The position numbers and the translations under genes were made by a program. Below the pieces are notes generated by a model. The model was given only the letters and a program-made list of their open reading frames with translations, was not told the origin of the DNA and did not search any database. From contig JASHNV010000100.1 of the NCBI GenBank assembly GCA_030041455.1, positions 1-37,245 on the forward strand: 37,245 bases of DNA, read 5' to 3'. Positions 1 through 7,517 of the stretch are shown one piece after another (the stretch's first letter is position 1; every line of letters begins with the position of its first letter). The DNA is from Spirochaetia bacterium (lineage in GTDB: Bacteria > Spirochaetota > Spirochaetia > DAHUYW01).

Positions 1-896
1 CTCCCGTGCCCCGTCGCCGAAAGGTCGTGCGCCGCCTTCGCTTCGGCGAGGCCGAAGATCCTGCCGACCTCGGAGCTGATCTTCGAGCCGGCGAGGAGCG
101 CTCCGATCTCCGCCAGAAGCCCGGCGGGGCCCCGGCGGGAGCTGGACGCCGTCACGCCGAGGTGCTTGGCCTTTTCTTCGGAGACCTGTCCCGCGACGGT
201 AACGAGGATTCCGCCCCTCTTCAGGAGCGCGTAGGAGCTCTCGAGCGCCGCTCCCCCAACCGTGTCGATGACGGCGTCGGCGCCCTCGATCCGCGCGCCG
301 AGGTCGCCCTCCGCGTAGTCGACCGCCCGCTCGGCGCCCAGCGACCGCACGAAGGCGAGGTTGCCCTTCGACGCCGTACCGATCACCTTCGCGCCCTTCA
401 GGCGGGCGAACTGGACCGCGAAGAGGCCCACCCCGCCGGCGGCGCCCGTGACGACGACGGTTTGGCCCGCCGCGACCTTCGCGTCCTCGACGGCCTGCCA
501 GGCGGTGAGAGCTCCCACCGGAACCGCGGCCGCGCGCTCGAAGCTCACGCTGTCCGGCTTCGGCGCGACGTCGCCGGCCCCCGCCGCGGCGAACTCGGCG
601 TAGGTGCCGCTCGCGATGCCGAAAACGGCCTGTCCCTTTTTCAGGTTCGTGACCTCGGAGCCGACCTCTTCGACGACGCCGGAGCAATCCAGGCCCGGGG
701 TGAAGGGCAGGGGGACCGGCATGAAGTCTTTGTACAGACCGGAGCGGATCTTCCAATCCACGGGATTGACGCCCGCGAAATGGACCTTCACGAGAACTTC
801 ATTCGACTTCGGCGCGGGACGCGGGACGGTGTCGAGGACGAGCTTGTCGGACGGTCCGTATTCGTGGAAGCGGACCGCGTGCATCTGTTCGGACAT
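1..896 (-). CDS. Zinc-free quinone oxidoreductase / MDR family (3' end cut by window)
   Basis: The minus-strand frame starts with ATG at 896 (MSEQMHAVRFHEYG) and stays open for 298 codons to the window edge, so the C-terminus lies outside. The N-terminal GroES-like part contains NPVDWKIRSG and the glycine-rich PFTPGLDCSGVVEEVG, typical of QOR-type medium-chain dehydrogenases. The Rossmann fold begins at VVVTGAAGGVG (about residues 146-156), the NADPH-binding signature. No catalytic zinc cysteine cluster is seen. The family reduces quinones or enones with NADPH in the cytoplasm. The gene lies 13 nt behind the VOC dioxygenase gene on the same strand, so the two are probably one operon read from the promoter at 1955-1983. 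The substrate cannot be read from sequence. Family assignment is firm. Confidence 0.9.
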   Translation of the reverse strand, partial: MSEQMHAVRFHEYGPSDKLVLDTVPRPAPKSNEVLVKVHFAGVNPVDWKIRSGLYKDFMPVPLPFTPGLDCSGVVEEVGSEVTNLKKGQAVFGIASGTYAEFAAAGAGDVAPKPDSVSFERAAAVPVGALTAWQAVEDAKVAAGQTVVVTGAAGGVGLFAVQFARLKGAKVIGTASKGNLAFVRSLGAERAVDYAEGDLGARIEGADAVIDTVGGAALESSYALLKRGGILVTVAGQVSEEKAKHLGVTASSSRRGPAGLLAEIGALLAGSKISSEVGRIFGLAEAKAAHDLSATGHG

Positions 897-909
897 GGAA
901 CACTCCTTC

Positions 910-1905
910 TCACTGTGCGTGATTTCCGTCCGCCTCAAGGGCGGAGCCTGTCGCTCCCCGGACGGCTCCGGGGTCTTCTTCCGGTGCAGCGCGCGGCGCG
1001 GCGGCAAGCAGCACGCCGTTGCGCGACGGGTCGTGGAGGAGGCAACCGTCCTCCCGCTCCTCGACCGTGAAGCCCGCCTCGCGAACGCGGCCGGCCGCCG
1101 AGCGGAGCTCGTCGAGATTCGGCACTACGACCGTGAAGTAGCGCATCCCGAGCGAGCCGGCAGGCGCGCTCGGCGCCCCCGCCCCGATCCACGTGTTCAG
1201 GCCCACGTGGTGGTGATAGCCGCCCGCGGAGACGAAACCGGCCTGAACGGCGAGCGAGGATCCCATGTCGTCGAATCCGAGGACGGTCGTATAGAACCGA
1301 AGGGCCTCTTCGAGGTCGCGGACGTAGAGATGAACGTGTCCGATCCTCGTCGCCGCAGGGAGCGGCCGGTCGTGCCGGTCGCCAGGCCGGAGGTGCGAAA
1401 AGAGCGCCTCGAGGTCAAGCGGCTCTCTGCCGCTGCTCGGCGAGCCGTCCGACCGGCGCGCGTAGAATCGACCGCCTGAGACGCCCATCACCCCATCCTC
1501 GGGCGACTCCGCGTACAGCTCGATCTCCTGGCCCTCGGGGTCCTCCAGGTAGGTCGTTTTCGTCGCGACGTGGTCGGTCGGATAGTTGGGGTATCCCATC
1601 TCGAAGAGCCGCGCCACCGCCCGCGCGAGCTCCCGCCGGTTCGGGAGCAGCAGCGCAAAATGGTACAGCCCCGTCGTGCCGGGGACGCGACGCGCTCCGC
1701 GCTCCTCCTCGAGGCGCAAGAGATCCTCGCCGCCTGCGCCGAGGCCGGCGCTCCGCCCGTCGCTCCAGTGGAGGCGCAGGCCGAGCACCTCTTGGTAGAA
1801 CTCGAGCTGCCGCTTCAGGTTCGCTGCCGCGAGGACGACGGTGCCGATCCGCGTTTCGGGGTGGATCGAGCGGTCGTTTCGGTTCAGCGGGCTAGCCGCG
1901 TTCAT
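910..1905 (-). CDS. Two-domain VOC (glyoxalase/bleomycin resistance/extradiol dioxygenase) protein, CatE/YfiE-like
   Basis: A 331-residue protein with two VOC modules. The first covers about residues 18-135 (ETRIGTVVLAAANLKRQLEFYQEVLGL to the ledPEGQEIELY end). The second covers about 190-305 (TRIGHVHLYVRDLEEALRFYTTVLGF and YHHHVGLNTW). The His residues in HVHLYV and HHHVGLNTW fit metal ligands of the catechol-2,3-dioxygenase-like CatE group. I chose ATG 1905 rather than the longer open frame because GGAGG sits 6 nt upstream and the first VOC strand follows closely. It precedes the quinone oxidoreductase gene by 13 nt and is divergent from a TetR regulator, an arrangement common for electrophile or quinone stress responses (YodB/CatR-type logic, known from Bacillus). 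The aromatic substrate is inferred only. The last ~25 residues are an unconserved tail. Confidence 0.85.
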   Translation of the reverse strand: MNAASPLNRNDRSIHPETRIGTVVLAAANLKRQLEFYQEVLGLRLHWSDGRSAGLGAGGEDLLRLEEERGARRVPGTTGLYHFALLLPNRRELARAVARLFEMGYPNYPTDHVATKTTYLEDPEGQEIELYAESPEDGVMGVSGGRFYARRSDGSPSSGREPLDLEALFSHLRPGDRHDRPLPAATRIGHVHLYVRDLEEALRFYTTVLGFDDMGSSLAVQAGFVSAGGYHHHVGLNTWIGAGAPSAPAGSLGMRYFTVVVPNLDELRSAAGRVREAGFTVEEREDGCLLHDPSRNGVLLAAAPRAAPEEDPGAVRGATGSALEADGNHAQ

Positions 1906-1923
1906 GCGTGCCTCCGGCGGTCT

Positions 1924-1952
1924 TTGACCGGTTCGTCGAGTTCTGGTATATT
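1924..1952 (+). promoter_or_regulatory. Promoter for the TetR gene
   Basis: TTGACC (1924-1929), 17 bp spacer, TATATT (1947-1952). Transcription would start near 1959, about 115 nt before the regulator's ATG. The -10 hexamer lies inside the palindrome GTATAT-TCCA-ATATAC (1946-1961), which also holds the -10 of the opposite promoter. Confidence 0.55.
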
Positions 1953-1954
1953 CC

Positions 1955-1983
1955 AATATACACAACCGTCGCTTAGACGACAA
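1955..1983 (-). promoter_or_regulatory. Promoter for the VOC / quinone oxidoreductase operon
   Basis: On the minus strand TTGTCG (1983-1978), 17 bp spacer, TATATT (1960-1955), giving a leader of roughly 40 nt before ATG 1905. Its core elements overlap the region used by the rightward promoter, so two polymerases could not sit here together. Confidence 0.55.
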
Positions 1984-1994
1984 CCGTAGTCTAA
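1973..1994. promoter_or_regulatory. Candidate TetR-family operator (imperfect palindrome)
   Basis: TTAGACGAC-N4-GTAGTCTAA, 8 of 9 positions symmetrical, 22 bp in all. It covers the -35 of the leftward operon and lies just downstream of the start expected for the TetR transcript, so a bound dimer could repress both. Assignment to the adjacent TetR protein rests on position and symmetry. Confidence 0.5.
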
Positions 1995-2073
1995 ATTTTT
2001 TCCGCCGGATCCTCCGGCCGCTCGGCCTCGACCGACGGACGGGCGACCGAGCGCGACGGAGGAAGGGACCTCG

Positions 2074-2661
2074 ATGGCGACCGGCAAATCCGACCCCAGG
2101 GTCACCCGCACGCGGAAGCTCATCGAAGAGGCGTTCACGGCCGCCCTCGCGCAAAAGGGCTTCGAGGAGCTGTCGGTCCAGGACGTCGCGGAGCGCGCGG
2201 GGATCAACCGCGTCACCTTTTACTCCCATTTCCCGGACAAGTACGCGCTCCTCAGCCACTCCATTCGCCAGTCCTTCGGCAGGGAGCTCGAGGAGCGAAA
2301 GCTGCTCGGGCCCGGCCTCCTCCAGGATTGGCTGAGTCCGCTCTTCGTCGCGGTCTGCGAGTATGTCGCCGCGATCCACGACCACTGCAAGCCCCCCCAC
2401 GACCACCTCGACTGGCTCCTCGAGACGGTGGTCAAGGAGCTCGCGGCGGAGGTGATCGTCCGCCGGCTCGCGGGCTCGCCGCTCGGCGCCTCAGGCGACC
2501 GGGAGCTCGCCGCTCACGCGGCAAGCAGCGCGATCTACGGATTGGCCCTCCGCTGGATTCGCCGCGCCCGGCGCGGGAGCGCAGAGCGGTTCGTCGCCTC
2601 GACGCTTCACCTCGTCGCGGGGATAGTGGCGCTCGATCCGCCGGACGGCGGGGGGCAGTGA
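2074..2661 (+). CDS. TetR/AcrR family transcriptional regulator
   Basis: 195 residues, the usual size. The N-terminal domain reads TRKLIEEAFTAALAQKGFEELSVQDVAERAGINRVTFYSHFPDKYAL, a textbook TetR helix-turn-helix with the recognition helix about residues 40-50. The C-terminal ligand domain is helical and carries several His and Cys residues (around HDHCKPPHDHLDW, 107-119), which could sense a reactive compound or metal. It is divergent from the dioxygenase/quinone oxidoreductase operon and probably represses it and itself through the palindromes at 1946-1994. The 70 bp downstream contain nothing recognisable. Ligand unknown. Confidence 0.9.
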   Translation: MATGKSDPRVTRTRKLIEEAFTAALAQKGFEELSVQDVAERAGINRVTFYSHFPDKYALLSHSIRQSFGRELEERKLLGPGLLQDWLSPLFVAVCEYVAAIHDHCKPPHDHLDWLLETVVKELAAEVIVRRLAGSPLGASGDRELAAHAASSAIYGLALRWIRRARRGSAERFVASTLHLVAGIVALDPPDGGGQ

Positions 2662-2732
2662 GCCGCGGCTCGGGTCGAGGTGTCGCTCGGCACGCGGCGC
2701 CGGGAGGGAGTGCCGCCGCGACGCCCCCTTCG

Positions 2733-3101
2733 TCAAGACGCGCCGCGGAGCCCCGCGAGCTTCAGGAGAACGCCGTAGGACCTCGTGGGCGCGAGGTCGC
2801 GGCCGTCGAGCCCGCAACGGGTGAAGAAGTGGCGGTAGGCGTCGCAGAAGTCCCGGGAGGCGATCGCCTCGATGAAGGGCTTTCCCATTAGGACGCGGTA
2901 GCACGTGTCGACGAGCTCGGCCTGGAGCTCTTCGGTCGACGGGCCGCGCAGGAAGCCGGAATGGGAGGCGCGCCACGGCGCGTAGTCCGAATAGTTGTGC
3001 ACGCGGGAGGGAATCGAACTGATCGACTCCCTCCGCCTCCGGCACCCCATCTCGGTGAGGTGGACCGGCTTGCCGAAGCCCCGCCCCTCGCGCGAGAGAC
3101 C
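2733..3101 (-). pseudogene. C-terminal remnant of a GH10-like glycoside hydrolase
   Basis: The frame encodes GFGKPVHLTEMG, matching the beta-strand of clan GH-A/GH10 xylanases that carries the nucleophile Glu (PIHITE in the family), and then about 90 residues resembling the family tail (STEELQAELVDTCYRVLMGKPFIEAI, then LDGRDLAPTRSYGVLLKLAGL). The first two thirds of a GH10 domain, with the acid/base Glu, are missing. The frame runs without a shift into the TGA of the GMC oxidoreductase gene upstream (3102-3104), so the two fragments look joined by deletion. An ATG at 3050 would give 105 residues, but such a product would lack half of the barrel. The Trp pair expected in the family (ITWWD) reads IASRD, which also suggests decay. 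GH10 rather than another clan A family is my best guess. Confidence 0.55.
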
Positions 3102-4631
3102 TCAGGCGCGGCCCGCGCGGCTCTCCAGGAGTAGGTGCTCGGAGGCCCGGAGCGCCTGCGCGAGCAGCGTGAGGGAAGGATTCACCGCGGCTGACGACGG
3201 AAAGAAGCTCGCGTCGATGACGTAGAGGTTCTCAAGATCGTGCGCCTTGCACCACTCGTCCACCACGGAGGAGGAGGGGTCCGTTCCTAGGCGGGCGGTC
3301 CCGCACTGGTGCTGGATGGCGTTGACCCCGCGCTTGTCGACGATGCAGATCGGGTATCCCGCCTTCCGCATGGCGCGCCTCGCCTTTCGGAGGAGCTCCC
3401 GGTGAGCGCGCATGTTGGTCGGCCGGCGCTCGAGGCGGATCGCCCCGGAAGGGTCGAGCGCGACCCGATTGCCGGGATCCGGAAGGTCCTCGGTCATGAC
3501 CCAAAGGTCGACGCTCCTGAGGGCGATCGCCCGGCGGAAGATCCTGAGCAGCGGGTTTCGCTTGCTCTTGAGCATCTCCTCGGTCACCTTGCCGCGAAGC
3601 TGGATCGTGCCGAGCGGGCCTCCGGTGCGGGAGCCACGGTCGTAGAAGTCGTGGACCGCGAGCGTCTTCTGAAAGCGCGTGGGGTTCTTCCGAAACGGCG
3701 AGAGCGCGAGCACGACGCTGTTGTTGTGGGACATGAAGTTCCGCCCGACGAGGCCGCTTGAGTTCGCCAGGCCGGCGGGATGCCGGTCGCTCGCCGAGCG
3801 GAGGAGGAGCGCGGCGGAGTTGACGGCGCCGGCCGAGAGGATGAAGACCTCTCCTTCGACGAGGACGGCCTGTCCGTCCTTGATCACCCGGGCACGGACC
3901 ACCCGGCGCCCCCCCTCTTCGGTCTCAAGCCGCTCGACGTAGCTCCGCGTCCACAAGGTCACGTTCGGCGTCTTTTTCAGGAGGATGGGCCGCAGGAGTC
4001 GGTTCTCCGCGTCGCCCTTGGCGCGAATCATGCACGGAAAGCCGTCGCACGGGCTGCCTTTGCGGCACTTTCCGCCCGGCCCCTGATCGATCGCGAGGGG
4101 GAGGTGGAAGGGGTGGAGGCCCTGCCGCGCGAGGCGCCCGGAGAGCCGCTCGATCTCCTCCTCGTGCGCGATCGCGGGGAAGGGGAAGGCCCCCCGCGGC
4201 GGCTCGGTCGGGTCCTCGCCCGCCTCGCCGTGGACCTCGAGGAGCGCTTCGGCGCGCTCGTAGTAGGGCATGAGCTCGCGGTAGCCGAAGGGCCACGAGA
4301 CCGTCGCGCCGCCGTCGTGGCGGCGCGAGGAGAAGTCGCATTCCCTGAAGCGAAGCGCCGCCGCGCCGTACACTTTGGTGCTTCCCCCCACGTTGTAGTA
4401 GATCCGCGGGCGAAAGGGCCGGCCGTTCTGGTCGAGCCAGAGCTCCTCCGCGTCGTAGCGCCGCCTCTCGGCGACTTCCGCGACGTCCCAATTCTGCCTT
4501 TCCTGCTTGAGAAAATCGCCCCGCTCGAGGAGGAGAATGGATTCTCCGCTTTCTTTGAGGACGTGGGCGGCGGCGGAGCCGCCGAGCCCCGAGCCGACGA
4601 TCACGAACTTGAACCGCGTCCGTTCTTCCAT
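3102..4631 (-). CDS. GMC-family FAD oxidoreductase, glucoside 3-dehydrogenase-like
   Basis: 509 residues. FAD-binding dinucleotide fold at the N-terminus (VIVGSGLGGSAAAHVL, residues 10-25) and ERGD (36-39) closing the ADP site. The GMC C-terminal domain spans about 385-500 with HQCGTARLG (His441) and NPSLT (Asn484), the conserved catalytic His/Asn pair. Cysteines at 189, 195 and 200 sit in a GKCRKGSPCDGFPC cluster like that of bacterial glucoside 3-dehydrogenases and sorbose/gluconate dehydrogenase large subunits. Neither the small Tat-exported subunit nor a cytochrome c partner gene is present. No signal peptide is visible. It is co-directional with the DeoR and ROK genes (24 nt behind deoR), so oxidation of a sugar or glycoside imported by the locus is likely. 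The 3-keto product is an inference. Confidence 0.85.
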   Translation of the reverse strand: MEERTRFKFVIVGSGLGGSAAAHVLKESGESILLLERGDFLKQERQNWDVAEVAERRRYDAEELWLDQNGRPFRPRIYYNVGGSTKVYGAAALRFRECDFSSRRHDGGATVSWPFGYRELMPYYERAEALLEVHGEAGEDPTEPPRGAFPFPAIAHEEEIERLSGRLARQGLHPFHLPLAIDQGPGGKCRKGSPCDGFPCMIRAKGDAENRLLRPILLKKTPNVTLWTRSYVERLETEEGGRRVVRARVIKDGQAVLVEGEVFILSAGAVNSAALLLRSASDRHPAGLANSSGLVGRNFMSHNNSVVLALSPFRKNPTRFQKTLAVHDFYDRGSRTGGPLGTIQLRGKVTEEMLKSKRNPLLRIFRRAIALRSVDLWVMTEDLPDPGNRVALDPSGAIRLERRPTNMRAHRELLRKARRAMRKAGYPICIVDKRGVNAIQHQCGTARLGTDPSSSVVDEWCKAHDLENLYVIDASFFPSSAAVNPSLTLLAQALRASEHLLLESRAGRA

Positions 4632-4655
4632 GCCGTTTCGCCGCGCCAGCCCTGC

Positions 4656-5399
4656 CTAGACGAGGATGACGTCGACCCCCTTCGAGCGCAGGAAGTCCGG
4701 GTACTCGCCCGGAATCTCCGAATCGGTGATCAGGCAGTCGACCGCCTCCACCGGACAGATCGCGGTGAGCTCGGTCCGGCCGAACTTGCTCGAGTCGGTG
4801 AGGACGAAGCTCGTTTTCGCCCTGCGGACGATTTCCGAGGCGATCTCGGCGCGCATCATGTCCCTGCTCGTGAATCCGGTCTCGACCGAGAACCCGTCGA
4901 TGCCGATGAACGCCTTGCCGAAATTGAGCCGCTCGACGCACGAGCGAGCGAGCTGGCCGACGAGGCTCTCGCTCTCCGATTGGTAGAGCCCGCCCGCGAG
5001 GATGACCTGGACGTGCTTCGCGCCGCGAAGCTGCCGCGCGATGAACATGTTGGTCGTGACGACGGTGATCTTGTTCCTGGGCGCGAGCTCCCGCGCGAGG
5101 AGCGCGTTCACCGAGCCGGACTCGATGAGGATGGTCTCTCCGTCCTCGACGAGGCTCGCCGCCGCGCGGGCGACGCGCGCCTTCTTGTCGTAGTTGACGC
5201 CGAGCCTGCTCGCGATGTCGTCGGGGGAGGGCAGCACCGCCCCTCCGTGCACGCGCTTGAGGAGCCCCTCGTCTTCAAGCGCGGCGAGGTCTTGGCGGAT
5301 CGTCACCGAAGAGACCTCGAGCTCCTGCGCGAGCTCGTTGACCGACGTCTTGTTTCCCCGCGTGAGGATTCCGAGTATGCGATGATGCCGATCGTTCAT
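4656..5399 (-). CDS. DeoR/GlpR family sugar-phosphate-responsive repressor
   Basis: 247 residues. DeoR-type winged helix-turn-helix at residues 1-57 (MNDRHHRILGILTRGNKTSV, VSSVTIRQDLAALEDEGLLKRVHGGAV), then the sensor domain with IESGS (around 93-97), VTTN, and GFTSRDMMRAEIASEIVRRA, the phosphosugar-binding region of the family. ATG 5399 has a purine-rich GAGAGAAG upstream. It lies between a ROK kinase and a GMC oxidoreductase and probably senses the phosphorylated sugar made by the kinase and represses this operon. GTTTCGAAC at 6564-6572, between the divergent promoters, is a possible site. The 127 bp up to the ROK gene show no terminator. Confidence 0.93.
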   Translation of the reverse strand: MNDRHHRILGILTRGNKTSVNELAQELEVSSVTIRQDLAALEDEGLLKRVHGGAVLPSPDDIASRLGVNYDKKARVARAAASLVEDGETILIESGSVNALLARELAPRNKITVVTTNMFIARQLRGAKHVQVILAGGLYQSESESLVGQLARSCVERLNFGKAFIGIDGFSVETGFTSRDMMRAEIASEIVRRAKTSFVLTDSSKFGRTELTAICPVEAVDCLITDSEIPGEYPDFLRSKGVDVILV

Positions 5400-5526
5400 T
5401 GACTTCTCTCTCGACGCTCGCGCGAATCCCGCCCCTTCGACAGGAGCCCGGGAGACGGCCCGCGCCTCCTCCTTTGCATCACGATGCCGCCCGTTCCGCG
5501 AGCCGGAAGCGGATCCCGCCTCTCCG

Positions 5527-6492
5527 TCACCTCTCCTCGAGCACGAGCGAAGCAGCGCCGAGGATGCCCGAGGCGGCGCCGCCCCGCGCTTCCAGGATCG
5601 CCATCTCGTCGGACATCATGTCCCGCGCAAGGGCGCGGGCGTGACGCTCGATTCCGTCGAGGAACTCCCTGCCCCAGTTCACGAGGCCGCCGCCGAGGAC
5701 GACCGCCTGCGGATTGAGGACTTGAAACAGGTTGTAGACCCCGATGCCGATGTACCGGCAGAAATCCTCGACGATGCTCAGGCACACCTCGTCGCGCGCC
5801 GCGAGGCCCCGGGCGATGAAGGGACCGTCCACCTGCCGCGGGTCGAAGGAGCGCTCGAGCGCGATCTTCGAGTGAAGCCCCGCGTCGAGCTTCCGCTTGA
5901 AAGCGGCCGGAAGCGCGACGCCCGACGCGACCGCGATGAGGCAGCCGCGGTTTCCGCACGGGCAGCGCCGGTCGCTCTCGGGATCGACGATGGTATGGCC
6001 GATCTCGCCCGCCGTTCCGGTCATGCCGCGGTAGACCCTGCCGTCGATCACGATGCCCGCGCCGATCTGCGTGCTCAGCGTGAGGAAGACCATCGTGTCG
6101 AAGCCGCGCCCGGCGCCGTAGCGGTACTCCCCGTAGGCCTGGGCGTTCGCGTCGTTGTCGACCGCGATCTTCGCCGAGAAGCGGCGCTCGAGCTTCGAGC
6201 GAAGGGGGTAGCCCTTGAAGCCGGGCAGGTTCGACATCGTGATGAGGACGCCGTCGCGCTGGCGCAGGTGGCCCGCCGTCCCGACGCCGATCCCGAGCAG
6301 CTGCTCCTCGCGGAGGCCGTTCTTCGCGAGGAGCGCGCCGATCGTGGCGGCGATCGTGTCGAGGATTCCGTCCGGGTCCTGCGAGACGTGATCGAATCGC
6401 GTCGCTTGGTCGATCAGGTCCCCAGTCGCGGTGACGAGACCCACCGACAGCTTCGTGCCCCCGATGTCGACTCCGCATAGCACATTTTGCAA
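5527..6492 (-). CDS. ROK family sugar kinase
   Basis: The N-terminal phosphate loop GVDIGGTKLSVGLV, catalytic DNDANAQAYGEYRYGAG, and the zinc site region with GHTIVD then CPCGNRGCLI identify an ROK protein. It lacks the N-terminal helix-turn-helix of ROK repressors, so it should be a sugar kinase (glucose, fructose, allose or N-acetylmannosamine are family substrates). I prefer the TTG start at 6492 (321 residues), preceded by AGGGAG. An ATG at 6540 exists in frame, but a good promoter has its -10 at 6531-6536, so that ATG would be upstream of the transcript start. It leads the leftward operon ROK-DeoR-GMC and is divergent from the epimerase-like gene. The specific sugar is not readable. Confidence 0.9.
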   Translation of the reverse strand: MQNVLCGVDIGGTKLSVGLVTATGDLIDQATRFDHVSQDPDGILDTIAATIGALLAKNGLREEQLLGIGVGTAGHLRQRDGVLITMSNLPGFKGYPLRSKLERRFSAKIAVDNDANAQAYGEYRYGAGRGFDTMVFLTLSTQIGAGIVIDGRVYRGMTGTAGEIGHTIVDPESDRRCPCGNRGCLIAVASGVALPAAFKRKLDAGLHSKIALERSFDPRQVDGPFIARGLAARDEVCLSIVEDFCRYIGIGVYNLFQVLNPQAVVLGGGLVNWGREFLDGIERHARALARDMMSDEMAILEARGGAASGILGAASLVLEER

Positions 6493-6530
6493 TCTTACGA
6501 ACGCTCCCTGACGTGCAGCTCCAAAGCGCG

Positions 6531-6559
6531 AGCATAGCATGGCCTCATATGAAAGTCAA
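6531..6559 (-). promoter_or_regulatory. Promoter for the ROK-DeoR-GMC operon
   Basis: Minus strand TTGACT (6559-6554), 17 bp, TATGCT (6536-6531); start expected near 6524. It decides the start codon of the ROK gene. GTTTCGAAC (6564-6572), a near-palindrome centred on TTCGAA just upstream of the -35, is a possible DeoR or other repressor site. Confidence 0.65.
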
Positions 6560-6605
6560 ACAGGTTTCGAACAATGCCGATTCGGTTCTATTTTGAAAAA
6601 CCGTC

Positions 6606-6633
6606 TTGACGGAAAGGGCTCGTGGGGTATAAT
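6606..6633 (+). promoter_or_regulatory. Promoter for the epimerase-like gene and followers
   Basis: TTGACG (6606-6611), 16 bp, perfect TATAAT (6628-6633). The -10 is flanked by GGGG and CCCC, forming a GGGG-tataatt-CCCC inverted repeat. The start should be near 6640, with GGAGG (6644-6648) between it and ATG 6656. Confidence 0.75.
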
Positions 6634-6655
6634 TCCCCGTCACGGAGGAGAGCAC

Positions 6656-7480
6656 ATGGCGGAGACCGGCCACGTGGGGCGAGTCGACAAGCGCGTGAAG
6701 ATCGCGGCGGGGCTCTTTTGGGCCGACTACGGCAGCCTCGGCGCCACCGTGGAGGAGCTCGAGGCGGGCGGCGCCGACTGGATCCACATCGAGATGCGCG
6801 ACGGCAAGTACATGGATTTCGCGGCGCCGCGCGGCGGCATCGACGTACTCGACGGCGTGCGCGGTCGCACGAGCCTCCCGGTCGAGGTCCAGCTGCAGAT
6901 GGTTCGGCCGACCTTCGACCTCTTTCGCCAGCTGAAGGAGCTCGGCGCCGATCTCGTCAGCCTCCCGATCGAGACGACCGGCGAGATGCTCATGCAGCAG
7001 GTGATGTACATCCGCGAGACGCTCGAGCTCAAGGTCGGCGTCTGGGCGTGGCAGGGCGCCGGGATCGCGGCTTTCGAACAGTACGTGCCGTTCGTCGACA
7101 TCGTCGAGTACGAGAGCAAGGCGCCCTTTTGGAAGCCGACTTCGGGCTCGAAGAGCCCGCACACCGTCGACCCGATCATGCTCACGAACATCGGCAGGCT
7201 CCACGCGATGATCCGGGAGGCCGGGCGCGAGCGGGACGTCGACCTCATGGAGGACGGCGGACTGAGCCTGGAAAACGTCGACGGCTTCGTCGAGCGCGGG
7301 ATGACGGTCGGCGAGTTCTCCTCGCCGCTCCTGAAAGGGACCCGGGGAAGGCTCGTGCCGGGCTCCGGGGAGATCGCAGCCGCGGTGAGGGCGCTTCGCG
7401 AGAGGCTCGACGAGTCGGCCGCGAGGCACCGAAGCGATTCGGGCTTGAAGCGCGTCGCGGAAACGGGCGGGCAGCGTTGA
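6656..7480 (+). CDS. Ribulose-phosphate 3-epimerase-like TIM-barrel protein (divergent)
   Basis: 274 residues starting MAETGHVGRVDKRV; GGAGG precedes ATG 6656, so I reject the longer open frame. The opening KIAAGLFWADYGSLGATVEELEAGGADWIHIEMRDGKYMDF follows ribulose-phosphate 3-epimerase (KIAPSILSADF...GADWIHIDVMDGHFV). Of the metal ligands known in that family, the first His is kept (His44), the following Asp is Glu46, the second His is Gln79 (VEVQLQM for LDVHLM), and the distal Asp is kept (Asp200, EDGG). The phosphate-loop consensus of the family is not recognisable in the later strands. It may epimerise another ketose phosphate, possibly of the allulose-6-phosphate type, or have lost that activity. 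It is followed after 37 nt by the Gfo/Idh gene and sits divergent from the sugar kinase, so a role in processing the imported sugar is likely. Confidence 0.75.
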   Translation: MAETGHVGRVDKRVKIAAGLFWADYGSLGATVEELEAGGADWIHIEMRDGKYMDFAAPRGGIDVLDGVRGRTSLPVEVQLQMVRPTFDLFRQLKELGADLVSLPIETTGEMLMQQVMYIRETLELKVGVWAWQGAGIAAFEQYVPFVDIVEYESKAPFWKPTSGSKSPHTVDPIMLTNIGRLHAMIREAGRERDVDLMEDGGLSLENVDGFVERGMTVGEFSSPLLKGTRGRLVPGSGEIAAAVRALRERLDESAARHRSDSGLKRVAETGGQR

Positions 7481-7517
7481 ACGCGCCGAGTCTCGCGAGG
7501 GATCGGGGAGGCGCCGC

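Noticed and set aside
6-1070. Long plus-strand open frame (354 codons)
   Set aside because: Antisense shadow of the quinone oxidoreductase gene; Arg/Asp-rich without any domain. High GC makes such frames common through the window.
6493-6540. ATG 6540 as ROK start
   Set aside because: Its codons overlap the -10 of the ROK promoter and lie upstream of the expected transcription start.
6539-6655. Upstream in-frame extension of the epimerase-like gene
   Set aside because: It would contain the TTGACG/TATAAT promoter and lacks family similarity; GGAGG fixes ATG 6656.
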